DNA from: Epiperipatus broadwayi
Lineage: Eukaryota; Onychophora; Udeonychophora; Euonychophora; Peripatidae
DNA length: 64,000 bases
Direction: 5' to 3'
Assembly (NCBI GenBank): GCA_028023455.1
Contig: JAQFVV010000157.1
Location: forward strand, 1,490,001 to 1,554,000
The notes beneath the pieces were generated by a model that did no database searches, was not told the DNA's origin, and saw only the letters and a program-made list of their open reading frames with translations. Shown in pieces: positions 23,827-35,775 of the stretch (positions are counted from its first letter, which is position 1; each line of letters starts with the position of its first letter). Made by a program: the position numbers and the translations under genes.

Positions 23827-26761
23827 TGAAACGATAACTTTCTAAGCCCCTATCGTTTCACCATCAAACCTAATGACACTCTTATCTGTACTAAGTTCGA
23901 ACCTATTTAAATGTTAATAAATTTAAAATTCGCTCATGTCTGTATAAACAGTATTATATATTTACGTGCGAACCAACACTATAAATAGGATTAGTAAAAT
24001 TATAGCGTACTAAATTTATTTAATATTTCTAAAAATGTTCGTTATATTATTTAAGTTAAGAGTAAATTATTCATTTTGTTGTTTAATATTGTATTTTCGT
24101 ATGTGGATATATAATCTTGCTATATAGAAGAAAGACATGATTTTAAAATATGTAAAAGCTGTTATCTAAAAATAATATTAAATGTCTTTAAAAATTGTTA
24201 AAAGATTTCTTGTTTTAAATATATTTCAGAAAAAAGTTTCTCGAAAGTATATTTAAAAGCTATATCAAAATATGTTTGTAAATTATTTTAAATAAATATG
24301 TTAAAAATGTTTTCATTTTAAAAAAAAAATGTTAAAAGGTTGTTTTTAATGTAAGATAAAAATAAAAAAAAAGCTGGTCAAGTAATTAAAAAGATTTTTG
24401 ATTGTAAACAAGTGTTATTAACGACCATACCTGGCACCTGGAACCGTAAAAAGTAAAACTAGTTCAAAATTTACTAATTAAAATTTCCTTAGATAAGATT
24501 AAGTTATTTTAAAATCTAAATTGGACAATTGTTTGCAACAAAAAATCTTAATTATAATAATAGCTTATGGAATGTTTCTAACATAAGTTATCTAAAATCT
24601 GGATTATAAGTTGAAAAATATTTAATTAAATTCCTGAGTTTAGTAAGTCTTGAGGCGATAGATTCCGATAAGGAAAAGATATAAATACTCTGTATTTTTT
24701 AGCAAAAAGACAGCCATATTGTTAGTGAGAATTGCAGCAAGTCTTCACAATTGTTAATGTTTAACATGTCCGGCTAAAAGCAGGCATCTTGTTGCTGTTA
24801 TTCCACGGGAGAATGGGGTTTCTGTCATCGAAATGCCTAGGAAAAATGATGCCACCAGCCGCCGAGTCAAACACACCAAACCTACAGCCAAGAACTTGCA
24901 GTCCAGATAAATAATACCGGTACCGTTTTATTTTTCAAACCGCAGAGCTCTGTGTAATTCTTTATGTAAATATATCTATATAAGTTAGCTAACTCTCTTT
25001 TTAAAATAATGATAAAGCTAAAGGTAATCAAAACTTAAAATCCATTTAATATTTTAAATATGTCAATTGCTATCAAAATTTAATGTGTTAAAGTTTAAAT
25101 AATCTGACTTATTTATATTTTCCATTCACTTCAAAGTAAATTATTTGGTTTAAAGTTATATCACTGCGGTTGTGTCTATATTTCTTTGCTTATTTTAATT
25201 AAATGCTTTTATAATTTATATGCCAATATTTCGAAACAGTGGGCACTTAATTTCATGTTTTTAAGATATTATTTTAAAATCTTCATGTAATGTGTTTATA
25301 GCATCAACTTTCTGCGCTGTTTCGAAATCCTATATTTTTTTATTATTTAAATGATTTAATATGTGAAATGTGGTTTTTTTTAATCAACCAGTTAAAAACT
25401 TAACCTTATAGTTTTATTTAGAATTAAATTTAGCCTTGATCGTATTTATAAGTATATTTGACATTTAAATTCTTAAGTCTATAGAAATATACTTTCCCTC
25501 TTTAAATATTTATTATCTATAAGTAACTTAATAGATTGAGCATGTCAAAGTACAGATGTAGTAATATTCCCTTTTGTAGCATAGATGTTTATTACCAGGC
25601 TACGCAAGAATTGGTCCCAATTTGATAGAGCTAATATGGTATTAACTCGTATTTCATAGTATGAAATATACTATTCTTTGCTTGGCGGATGTGATATTAT
25701 TTTATAAAATTATTCTCATTTTGCTGCTATACGTATCTCAAGATGGAGCCACGGTGTTGCCAGCACATCTTCTCTTATAGGGTAGAGTAGTAGCGAAGCC
25801 TGAGCAGGTTAGCACATAAATCCCCCGCCATTCCTGAACACAATGTTCTTTTTTATGCAGCATTGCGATCGGTTACAGGGTACCGGCGTTTGTCGCAAGA
25901 ACCCTGAAGTTATTTCATCCATCCGCAGAGCAACTTTTCCTATTATTGTTTTACCTGTGCCATAGCGCATTGGTAAAATCTTATGCAGCCAACTCTCCCA
26001 CCTTAACATAACGCTTTCAGCATTCTGAAATTTTCTCTCGAAAGCCATGTTCAATCGATCATTACTTAAGCTGGTTTATGCGCTCATTATTTAAGTCATA
26101 TTGTTTTTAGTAAATGAATTCATGATCAAAGTTCAATATAATTATTTATATAATAGCCACAAATGTAGTAGGATTTGGTTTAACTAGATTTATAGACATA
26201 ACGTAGTGATTGATTATGTATTAAATGTAAACAATTCATAAGATGGGCACATGTTAAACTCATCTATGAAATTTAATGATTACTTATGTAAAGTGATTTT
26301 GAATTACCAAATGTTTGCGTACATTCTACGCTGAATGATATTGTAAATAAATGAAAATATGGATAGAAGAATTGTAAATAAATATATAATTAGTTTAATG
26401 GATTTCATTCTTTGTCTCGTTATTGATCTAATTCAATGCAATTCTAATTATTATTTATAGTCTATATATGTGAAAACTATGCATTAAGTTAAATTAAATT
26501 AGTGATATTTTAGTCAATTAAGAACCTTTCTTTTATTCATCAGAGTCTTATTGCATCTCCGTGATCTATGTCGGCCGTGTGGAAAGAGGTATACTACATG
26601 TAATTTCAAGGTGGTCATTCGTAGGGTCTTGAGTCTTGGAATCCTGGCTCACGAGTTGAAGTGTGGTCGGACTTGGAATGTCACAGTCCTATTCTGGTCA
26701 GCTTTGGTCTCTTGCTTGGATTCTGAATTTGTTATGCGAATGTACAAACTTGACTGTTACA
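23827..26761 (+). repeat. 5' LTR of the 2.9-kb-LTR element
   Basis: Starts TGAAACGATA and ends TTGACTGTTACA. The opening TGAAACGATA is repeated inverted as TATCGTTTCA at 23851-23860, forming a perfect 10-bp hairpin stem at the very end. A TATAAATA box lies at 24680. Compared with the 3' LTR, an extra ~26 bp is present after GTATAC near 26590, and a ~40-bp block is absent near 24835. In about 250 bp compared by eye (25803-26050) there are roughly 13 substitutions, so the insertion is not recent. Confidence 0.9.
24680..24687 (+). promoter_or_regulatory. Putative LTR TATA box
   Basis: TATAAATA in the context AAAAGATATAAATACTCTG, conserved in the other LTR at 31607-31614. It may position the transcription start of the element; inferred from sequence only. 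Confidence 0.45.
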
Positions 26762-27209
26762 TAGTATTTTTTTCCTTGGGTTTGGACGCCCATCATGTGG
26801 CTATTCGAATTTTCCATTCTCTGCAATGCCCTGTATAACATTTGTATGTGTGTATAATGTTTTTTCTTTCTTCTGTTTTAAATTAATGAATAATATATAT
26901 GTAGATTGTTTTCCCCCGGGTTTGTATGCCCAAAAATCGTGGGGCCTGTAACTTATTTCCACCCCTGAGGAGATTATTGAGTATATAGATAAAATTCTTT
27001 TGTTCAAAATTAAAAAATTCTGAGTAAAATTTTTTTTTACCGAAATAACGTATATGTATAGATTTTTTTTCCTGAGTTTGAACGTCAATTAATTCCATAC
27101 TCGGAGTAGATTATTATTTCATTATATAAAAATTATTTATAGAGATGCATAGTAAAATTTTTAAGGGGATTTATAAAAATTTTGTGTAAACTTTCTTGCT
27201 CACTGTGAC
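26762..27209 (+). repeat. Leader between LTR and primer-binding-like site, three degenerate repeats
   Basis: Three spaced blocks share one pattern, T-rich then C-rich then GGGTTTG-type then a CCCA-like word: TCCTTGGGTTTGGACGCCCA near 26771, CCCCCGGGTTTGTATGCCCA near 26911, and CCTGAGTTTGAACGTCA near 27070, about 140-155 bp apart. This sequence has no counterpart after the 3' LTR. Normally the primer-binding site abuts the LTR, so this 448-bp gap is anomalous. Confidence 0.5.
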
Positions 27210-27224
27210 TGGCGCCCGAGGATG
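27210..27224 (+). promoter_or_regulatory. Primer-binding-site-like sequence
   Basis: TGGCGCCCGAGGATG. The first eight bases TGGCGCCC complement a tRNA 3' end (…GGGCGCCA), as in many LTR element primer-binding sites. It lies 448 bp inside the recognised LTR end. Confidence 0.55.
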
Positions 27225-27694
27225 ATTTGAATAAATATCAAATCGTTCTCACATAAATTTTGTCATCAGGAGTAAAGAGAGAAAAGGGGGTCTATTATTT
27301 GTGTTATGTTTTATGAATTGGATTGAATGAGAAAGAGAAGGAAATAAATGCAAGGTCAAATCAAATCTTAAAGATTCGAAACTAGCACAGACGTGTAAAT
27401 TAAATTATAACCATGAACCGTGGAAAATTAAAAAAAGAAAAACAGCTGCAAGAGGCCAAGAGTGAGTTGCATTTTATAATTTTTTTGTTATATATATTCA
27501 ATTTATTTCACTGTTAGTTAAGTGTTGGGTGGGCATCGAGCAAATGTATAGCGAGAAGTTAGGTGTATTAATAGAGTTAGGCATAGGTATTAGGATGAGT
27601 AGGAGACAGATCGTTTTCTTTGTGGAGTGCAGCAATTAGCCAAGTTAGTAAAGCAAACAAAAACCAAAAAACTTTAGTAAAAACGATTATTAAA

Positions 27695-29378
27695 ATGGAT
27701 AATAGTACGGAAGAAGAAAGGGAAAGTAGTGAGGGGTATTATATTAAGATCGGGAAAAGAAATTATGGAAGAGAGTAGCAGCACAGAGGGAGACACGGAA
27801 GGTGAAGTGAGTACGAGCCAGATTAGGGAAAAGGCATCTATACATCTAAGCGTGGCCATGTCAGAAAAGTCAGACACCATGGTAACTGAACAGAGACCTA
27901 TAGAAGAAATTAAGAAAGAATGCTGGAATATGAACTCAATGATGGAGTCACTATTGAAGCAAATTAGACAGGATGCAGAAGAGAAAGATAGGAAAAGTAG
28001 ACAGGATGCAGAAGAGAGAGATCATAGAAATAATCTAGAAATGGAACGACATTTTGAAGCTTTGGGTAGACGATGTGAGGAAGGGACAGCACAGATTAGA
28101 AAAGACTTAGAAGAAATGCTGTGTAAAGGCCTGTAGGAAGTATCCTTCAGCTGCCAACAGAATTGTGAAAAATACAGTTTGAATTCACAGAAATGCTGGA
28201 TACAACCAGGACAGAAAATAAAAATGAAATGGTGAAAATCCAAGAGGAAATCAATGCCATGGGCAAGCAGGTTGAGCATCAAGAAAAGGATATAGGGCAG
28301 AAGTTCAATAAAATGGAGACACATCTTAGCAGGAAGTTTCAGGAATACGAAGACTCACATAGTGAGATCTGGGACGAAACATATGAATTAAAAGATAAAA
28401 GAAGGCCTGGCTCATAGAAGTCAAGTAGCAGCCGAGGAAGAGAACAGTACAGCAGAATGTATTCAAGAATTAAGAAAAGACCTTGCTGAAATGAAGGGAG
28501 CAAAGAAAGAAAGCATAGAAAACAGTTTAGCTATTAGTCATTTAGCCGAGAACCCGTGCAAAAGAAAAATAGTATCAGTGGGGTACTGTAAAGAAAGGAG
28601 GAAAGCAACGTCAATACAGAACGTGTCATAAACAAAGGAAATGATCAGATAGCCACCCCAGATAGCAGTGAGTTAGATGCAGAGACAATTGGACTGGGCA
28701 TTCCATCAATAGGTAGCCACATAAGTTTAGCAAAATTTATTCAAGTAAAATCTTTCAAAGGAGAAGTGGGAGAAAACCCAAAGGCCCATTTAGAAAGTTT
28801 AAGGGAACTTTTCAGGTTTCAAAAAATCCCAGTGGCTGATCCGATAGCTTTATCTATACACTATTTATATGGGTACGCCAAATCATGGTGGGACTGTTGT
28901 AATGAGAAGCCGCAAAATTTTGAGCAATATACGGATGCCATGCATAAAACATTTTGGAGTGAGGAGCGCCAGGAGAGTATCTACCATAGTATACTCAGGG
29001 AAACCTAATGGATCAGTAGTAAAGGAGACCCATACTCAATTTTTTCTGAGGCAGATAGCTTCCCTCAGATCCTTGACGGCCTTCCCATTCACAGAGACAC
29101 AGATGATCAGAATTATCCAGCAAAACATGCCTAATCGAATACAACAACTGATGATGGAATGTCAGATTAGGACAATAGAAGACATGGCAGGGTTTCTAAC
29201 AATGATTGACTTCACACCAGGACCTAAAGAACCACCAGAAAAGATGCGGCAAATCGATCCTCCAAGATGTCAAACGATTATGACTAGTAGGTCGCCTAGA
29301 TGGGAATCCCGAAATCAAACAAGAGTAAAAGAACCCTATAGACCTCAGATTTCGTTAAACCACAGGAGACCCCATTAG
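27695..29378 (+). pseudogene. gag of Ty3/gypsy element, frameshifted
   Basis: A likely start ATG at 27695 gives MDNSTEEERE. After one frameshift near 27740 the frame 27729-28136 continues, rich in Glu, Lys and Arg with repeated RQDAEE(K/R)D heptad-like units: a coiled-coil N-terminal domain. Another charged block follows in a different frame (28193-28417). The capsid-like region at about 28700-29008 includes SFKGEVGENPKAHLESL, LYGYAKSWWD and FEQYTDAMHKTFW, typical of metazoan Ty3 gag ('F-G---ENP--WL'). A shift to the third frame gives TQFFLRQIASLRSL and NRIQQLMM (to 29378). No CCHC zinc knuckle is visible. At least three frameshifts break it. Confidence 0.8.
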
Positions 29379-29401
29379 TCAGTTCCTCCTACCAGAGTCC
29401 A

Positions 29402-29938
29402 GTGGATAAAGAAGGGAACATAGCGATGGCGGATTCCATCATATCTGTAATCATTGATTTAGACGAAACCCGGCCAGAAGTTCCACTTAAACCATGTCCT
29501 ATAGTGCAAGTAAGAGCTGGCGTAATGAAAGTATGTGCATTGTTGGATACAGGTAGCCAAGTGTCATTCATGTCAAAAGAATGGCTGACCAAGGTGCAAA
29601 AACAGATGCCTGATATACCGACGTTGCCGTTGAAAGCATTGGTCATAATCCTAGCAGACAGTCGAAAGACCAAGACCGAAAGACAACAAGTATGGTTGGA
29701 GTTGGAGTGGGGTCAAACTACTCTAGGCCACACATTTTTAGTCATGGCTAAGTTAATATATTGTTTGGTAGTAGGGAGTGATTTTTTGAATCAGCACAGA
29801 TGCTGGATTGATTTGGGAAATAATATGTTTTTATATACCAAGAGCAAATTGCATTGGAAGAGGACTTGCAGGGAATACAGAAGGACCAGGCATGGGGAGA
29901 ATCACTTGCTATTTCAAAGGAGACCATCGGAAATTTAA
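29402..29938 (+). pseudogene. Retropepsin-like aspartic protease domain of gag-pol
   Basis: The frame contains VCALLDTGSQVSFMS, the active-site DTGS of a retroviral-type protease, and near its end CLVVGSDFLNQH, equivalent to the 'ILG-DFL' flap-end motif. These are about 80 residues apart, as expected for one protease monomer. Length to the stop is 178 codons. It follows the gag frame in a different reading frame, within one transcription unit. The domain itself looks intact; the adjoining gag and pol are not. Confidence 0.85.
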
Positions 29939-30160
29939 AAAAATGTCAAATTTACACAGGAAGTGGTGGAGGAGAGTGATAAGAATAAGGAACCTCCAGA
30001 CATTTCGCACGCTGAGATCCAAGTGGAGAATGCTATAATGGAATTGGGGCCAGAAATAAGATAATTTTTTGCCATGCACAACGACCCAGATGGTCGAGAT
30101 TCTAAGTTAAAGGAAAATGAGGTGGAACTAAGCCACGAAATACCTTACGAAGGAAGTGAG
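29939..30160 (+). pseudogene. Start of pol linker, truncated before RT
   Basis: After the protease stop, another frame gives EVVEESDKNKEPP, HAEIQVENAIMELGPEIR, a stop, then FFAMHNDPDGRDSKLKEN and ELSHEIPYEGSE. This resembles the segment before Ty3 reverse transcriptases ('F---D-DLG-T-LV-H-I-T'). The RT palm with its YVDD box never appears, so the RT/RNase H/integrase block has been deleted at about 30160-30180. Confidence 0.6.
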
Positions 30161-30181
30161 TGAGTTTGCATGGAGTCTAGA

Positions 30182-30330
30182 AATGCACCCAGCACAACCG
30201 ACTATGAGATGGGAAGATGAGTATGAGGGATATGGATGGACATCAGATGAAGAGGATGACATTATATTCAGGTGCTGTTTTAAGTCAAATAAAGATGAGT
30301 CACTTAATGTACCACCAGATCCTATTTAGA
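30182..30330 (+). pseudogene. Acidic C-terminal ORF relic after the pol deletion
   Basis: An open frame reads H-P-A-Q-P-T-M-R-W-E-D-E-Y-E-G-Y, then TSDEEDDIIFRCCF and PPDPI, ending at TAG (30328-30330). It is acidic and aromatic, with no known domain. It could be the end of pol or a short extra ORF of the parent element. Confidence 0.4.
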
Positions 30331-30766
30331 TAAAATATATATATTTGTTACAAGCTCTACCCTCCCTTATCATTGTATAGTTTATAAATTATCATTATAT
30401 ATATATATATATATATAAAACAATTAACATCCCCATTGCATATTAATTGATGTATATCCAGTAGGATATAAAAGTTTGTTTAATGTAAATATTTGACAAT
30501 ATTCTATATTGTGTGGTTTGCTTTTAAATTTTTAATTTAGTCGTATATTTTTTGCAGTAGTGGATTTGTTTAATATGTATGAAGTTCCTCGGTATGGAAT
30601 GTAGCAGGCAATTGGGTTTATATGTTTTTCATCTGTCTATGTGGGTAGCTTAATTGATTAAATCTTATTAGTAAAAAAAAAAAAAGCCTATCAAATTATT
30701 TAATATCCAACTGTAAGTAAATTCCTTTTTTTTTTTGTTATTTTTTTTGTCCCAAGTATTCGGATA
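30331..30766 (+). other. Internal 3' untranslated part of the element
   Basis: Noncoding, with a TA microsatellite at 30397-30416 and an A13 run near 30673 that could be a remnant polypurine tract. No purine tract lies directly against the LTR start at 30767. Confidence 0.45.
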
Positions 30767-33712
30767 TGAAATGATAACTTTCTAAGCCCCTATCGTTTCA
30801 CCATCAAACCTAATGACACTCATCTGTGCTAAGTTCGAACCTATTTAAATGTTAATAAATTTAAAATTCGCTCATGTCTGTATAAACAGTATTATATATT
30901 TACGTGCGAACCAACGCTATAATTAGATAGGATTAGTAAAATTATAGCGTACTAAATTTATTTAATATTTCTAAAAATGTTCGTTATATTATTTAAGTTA
31001 AGAGTAAATTATTCATTTTGTTGTTTAATATTGTAATTTCGTATGTGGATATATAATATGTGCTATATAGAAGAAAGACATGATTTTAAAATATGTAAAA
31101 GCCATTATCTAAAAATAATATTAAATGTCTTTAAAAATTGTTAAAAGATTTCTTGTTTTAAATATATTTCAGAGAAAAGTTTCTCGAAAATATATTTAAA
31201 AGCTATATCAAAATATGTTTGTAAATTATTTTAAATAAATATGTTAAAAATGTTTTTGTTTTTAAAAAAAAATGTTAAAAGGTTGTTTTTAATGTAAGAT
31301 AAAAATTTAAAAAAAGCTGGTCAAGTAATTAAAAAGATTTTTGATTGTAAACAAGTGTCATTAATGACCACACCTGGAACCATAAAAAGTAAAACTAGTT
31401 CAAAATTTACTAATTAAAATCTCCTTAGATAAGATTAAGTTATTTTAAAATCTAAATTGGACAATTGTTTGCAACGAAAAATCTTAATTATAATAATAGC
31501 TTATGGAATGTGTCTAACATAAGTTATCTAAGATCTGGATTATAAATTGAAAAATATTTAATTAGTTTAGTGAGTCTTGAGGCGATAGATTCTGATAAGG
31601 AAAAGATATAAATACTCTGTATTTTTTAACAAAAAGACAGCCATATTGTTAGTGAGAATTGCAGCCAATCTTCACAATTGTTAATGTTTAACATGTCCGG
31701 CTAAAAGCGGGCATCTTGTTGCTGTTACACCATGGGAGAACGGGGTTTCTGTCGTCGAATTGCCTAAACCACCATCATGCCGATAGAAGAGACAAGCCTA
31801 ACATAATGGGAAAGATGATGCCACCAGCCGCCGAGTGAAACTCACCAAACCTACAGCCAAGAACTTGCAATCCAGATAAATAATACCGGTACCGTTTTAT
31901 TTTTCAAACCGCAGAGCTCTGTGTAATTCTTTATGTAAATATATCTATATAAGTTAGCTAACTCTTTTTAAAATAATGATAAAGCTAAATGTAATCAAAA
32001 CTTAAAATCCATTTAATATTTTTAATATGTCAATTGCTATCAAAATTCAATGTGTTAAAGTTTAAATAATCTGACTTATTTATATTTTCCATTCACTTCA
32101 AAGTAAATTATTTGGTTTAAAGTTATATCACTGCGGTTGTGTCTATATTTTTTTGCTTATTTTAATTAAATGCTTTTATAATTTATATGCCAATATTTCG
32201 AAACAGTGGGCACTTTATTTCATGTTTTTAAGAAGATATTATTTGAAAATCTTCGTGTAATTTGTTAATAGCGTCAACTTTCTGCACTGTTTCGAAATCC
32301 TATATTTTTTTATTATTTAAATGATTTAATATGTGAAATGTGGTTTTTTTTTAATCAACCAGTTAAAAACTTAACCTTATAGTTTTATTTAGAATTAAAT
32401 TTAGCCTTGATCGTATTTATAAGTATATTTGACATTTAAATTCTTAAGTCCATAGAAATATACTTTCCCTCCTTAAATATTTATTATCTATAAGTAACTT
32501 AATAGATCGAGCATGTCAAAGCACAGATGTAGTAATATTTACTTTCGTAGCATAGACGTTTATTACCAGGCTACGCAAGAGTTGGTCTCAATTTGATAGA
32601 GCTAATATGCTATTAACTCGTATTTCATAGTATGAAATATACTATTCTTTGCTTGGCTGATGTGATATTATTTTATAAAATTATTCTCGTTTTGCTGCTA
32701 TACATAATATATGTATCTCAAGATGGAGCCACGGCGTTGCCAGCACATCTTCTCTTATAGGGTAGAGCAGTAGCGAAGCCTGAGCAGGTTAGCACATAAG
32801 TCCCCCGCCATTCCTGAACACAATGTTCCTTTTTACGCAGCATTGCGATCGGTAACAGGGTACCGGCGTTTGTTGCAAAAACCCTGAAGTTACTTCATCC
32901 ATCCACAGAGTGACTTTTCCTATTATTGTTTTACCTGTGCCATAGCGCATTGGTAAAATCTTATGAAGCCAACTCTCCCACCTTAACATAGCACTTTCAG
33001 CATTCTGAAATTTTCTCTCGAAAGCCATGTTCGATCGATCATTACGTGAGCTGGTTTATGCGCTCATTATTTAAGTCATATTGTTTTTAGTAAATGAATT
33101 CATGATCAAAGTTCAATATAATTATTTATATAATAGCCACAAATGTAGTAGGATTTGGTTTAACTAGATTTATAGACATAACGTAGTGATTGATTATATT
33201 ATTAAATGTAAACAATTCATAAGATGGGCACATGTTAAACTCATCTATGAAATTTAATGATTACTTATGTAAAGTGATTTTGAATTACCAAATGTTTGCG
33301 TACATTCTACGCTGAATGCTATTGTAAATAAATGAAATATGGATAGAAGAATTGTAAATAAATGTATAATTAGTTTAATGTATTTCGTTCTTTATCTCGT
33401 TATTGAGCTAATTCAATCCAATTATTATTTATAGTCTATATATGTGAAAACTATGCATTAAGTTAAATTAAATTAGTGATATTTTAGTCAATTAAGAACC
33501 TTTCTTTTATTCATCAGAGTCTTATTGCGTCTCCGTGACCTATGTCGGCCGTGTGGAAAGAGGTATACGTAGGGTCTTGAGTCTTGAAATCCTGGCTCAC
33601 GAGTTGAAGTGTGGTTGGACTTGGGATGTCACAGTCCTAGTCTGGTCAGCTTCGGTCTCTTTTGCTTGGATTCTGATTTCTGTTACGCGAATGTACAAAC
33701 TTGACTGTTACA
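30767..33712 (+). repeat. 3' LTR of the 2.9-kb-LTR element
   Basis: Starts TGAAATGATA and ends TTGACTGTTACA. Co-linear with 23827-26761 throughout apart from indels (extra ~40 bp near 31770-31810, a missing ~26 bp near 33563). It is followed by ATAA, the target duplication. Confidence 0.9.
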
Positions 33713-33716
33713 ATAA

Positions 33717-34854
33717 GAACGCATGAAGATTAAGCCATGTTTTTCAATTTACTAACTTTGCCTCAAGTGATTATTACACTTTATTTGAAAACATCCAAAA
33801 ATTAAAAATGTAATCACTTTAATACATGCCAGCTTTAAATAAATACGAGTGATATATTTAAATTATCTCGTAATCCAAAACTATAAAATCAATAATGATT
33901 TATCTTTATTATTTATTTTGTCAATTATAGAAAATAATGATTTTCTTGTAAAGTTATAAATTAAACTTTTTGCTATGTTTTTCTAGAAAAAATATTAGAT
34001 CGACCTTTTTTTATACCTCTGCTGTTTTTTAAGGTGGGAGGATAACTAGCTCTTAGAATAAATACACATGTGAAACAGCATTCTTGTTTCAATATATATA
34101 CATATATTTGTAATTGTATAATGGTTTATATATATAAATTGCTAGCTTATTGCATCTATTAGATAAAAAACCAATTTTTCTTCTTAGCAGTCCATATTGA
34201 AAATATTTAAAGAGGACTGGTTTTTAATGTAAGATTAATAGTGTTCATCTTATTTAGCCTTGGGTTTTTAAGATATTTTATATCTAATCTGACATCCCCA
34301 AAACTTAAATTTGTTTTTGCCACTAAGTTGTCTGAAATTAAAACGAGAGTCCAGGCCCTGATTCGTATTGACGTAGAAGTAACCACTTGGGGTCTGATTT
34401 TTCTTCCAATACCATATGATATATAAATTGTAATTTAGATATTTGTTTCATTTTGTTTATGTTATATAACTCATTGGAAGCTTTAGTTATTTCATATTAC
34501 TAATCTTTGTAAAAATATTTCAATTAATTTCTATCTTATAATATGTTTTATTTCAGTACTGATATAATCTAACTTATGTACTTTTTTAATACATTTTGTT
34601 GATTATTTAAAGGCAGTTATAAAATTATTACCTAGTATAGGCTCATGGAAAGAAGCTATTGAGCTTTTTATTTAAGAAAAAAAATTAATAACATATTAAG
34701 AAGAAAAAAATGCGTACTATTCCAAACTCATTTCTGCTCCCTGCCACAATACATTCATGAATAAAATATCAATTAACAACAACAAAAACCAATATTTTTT
34801 TGTTATTAGTAAATAAGCATTTATTTTATATAGTGCATGTTTATAAATTGTAAT
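33717..34854. other. No gene seen
   Basis: AT-rich intron. A less AT-rich patch at 34285-34410 keeps a short open frame on + but shows no recognisable domain or splice sites; it may be an unidentified repeat scrap. Confidence 0.4.
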
Positions 34855-35195
34855 ACATTAAAGATCAGCCTGTCAAGCTATTATGCATGCGCTTTTTACG
34901 AGTGTTAATAATAAATGAATCCACTTGGTCTATCCTACCCAAATGCTTATAATTTCATCAACGTCATTCATTCAGACATCGTAAACAGTAATTTAAAGTG
35001 AGTGGTCTATCCTCACGCTTTCACTTCCAGTACTTAAGATTTGCCCATATATAAGCATTTGGATTGGATAGATAAGTGGATTCATTTTATTCTTTCCTAA
35101 ATACTATATCTTATGTTAGGAGTCAAAGTATTTATTTATTATTAACACTCGTAAAAAGCGCATGCACAATAGCTTGACAGGCTGATCTTTAATGT
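34855..35195. mobile_element. Palindromic MITE with about 110-bp arms
   Basis: The left end ACATTAAAGATCAGCCTG, TCAAGCTATT, GCGCTTTTTACGAGTGTT is mirrored at 35130-35195. The inner blocks ATGAATCCACTT and CCAAATGCTTATA are mirrored near 35050-35083. About 60 bp of the right arm (35083-35140) lacks a left partner. No ORF. A target duplication is not clear. Confidence 0.85.
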
Positions 35196-35199
35196 TATT

Positions 35200-35775
35200 A
35201 GTAAAGTAAATGATACAAAATATGAATTGTTATAATATTAATTAACAATTTATATTTTATAAGACAAAATATATTGGATATTTTTAGCAATATGCTCAGG
35301 ATTAAGTCCTTACTAAAAATCTTTCTAGTTCAACACTATTATCAAAGGTCTTTTATTAAATAATTAATTACTTATTAGGAAAAATGTAAATGTCATCTTG
35401 ATATAATAATACCCAAAGTGTTATCTTAATTAAAAGAGTCTACATTTGAATGTAAATATTCAGTAGAAAATAGTGTCAAAAAAAATTATAGATATTAAAT
35501 AATCAATTTTTAGGCAAGAGTGTCAAATTGTTCCTAGTTTCAAGAACCCTATTTAAAACTCTCACTTATTTTCTGTATTATTTAAATACAATTATAGTAT
35601 ATATATTTAAGCTAGATGTAATTATAGGGAATTTGAACCCAGACTTTCCAGTTCCCTTCAGTCATTCATTCAATCTTATACAAAAAGATAAATGATCTCC
35701 AATATACATATTTTATGTTCAACCAGTTCTCATCAGTTGGTCTGGATTATCATCTTCTACTCATATATATTATAA
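35200..35775. other. Spacer with a scrap of the CTCATCAGTTG repeat family
   Basis: GTTCTCATCAGTTGGTCTGG at about 35724 resembles blocks at 44.93 and 48.51 kb, and inverted at 49.88 kb. Otherwise there is nothing to annotate. Confidence 0.4.

Larger units (their letters stand above)
23823..33716 (+). mobile_element. LTR retrotransposon (Ty3/gypsy) with 2.9-kb LTRs, pol deleted
   Basis: Two direct repeats of about 2.94 kb (23827-26761 and 30767-33712) with TG...CA ends flank a 4.0 kb internal region. The whole is flanked by ATAA at 23823-23826 and 33713-33716. The internal region holds a primer-binding-like site, gag, an aspartic protease, the start of the RT linker, and then a short acidic C-terminal ORF. 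RT, RNase H and integrase are missing. LTRs this long relative to the interior resemble large retrotransposon derivatives, which rely on proteins supplied by other elements. Gag is frameshifted, so this copy is dead; mobilisation in trans in the past is inference. Confidence 0.85.

Noticed and set aside
26551-26838. 95-codon open frame at the LTR end
   Set aside because: Crosses the LTR boundary; the 3' LTR lacks the same frame because of a 26-bp indel.
28022-28324. 100-codon open frame on minus strand
   Set aside because: Antisense shadow of the gag coiled-coil region.
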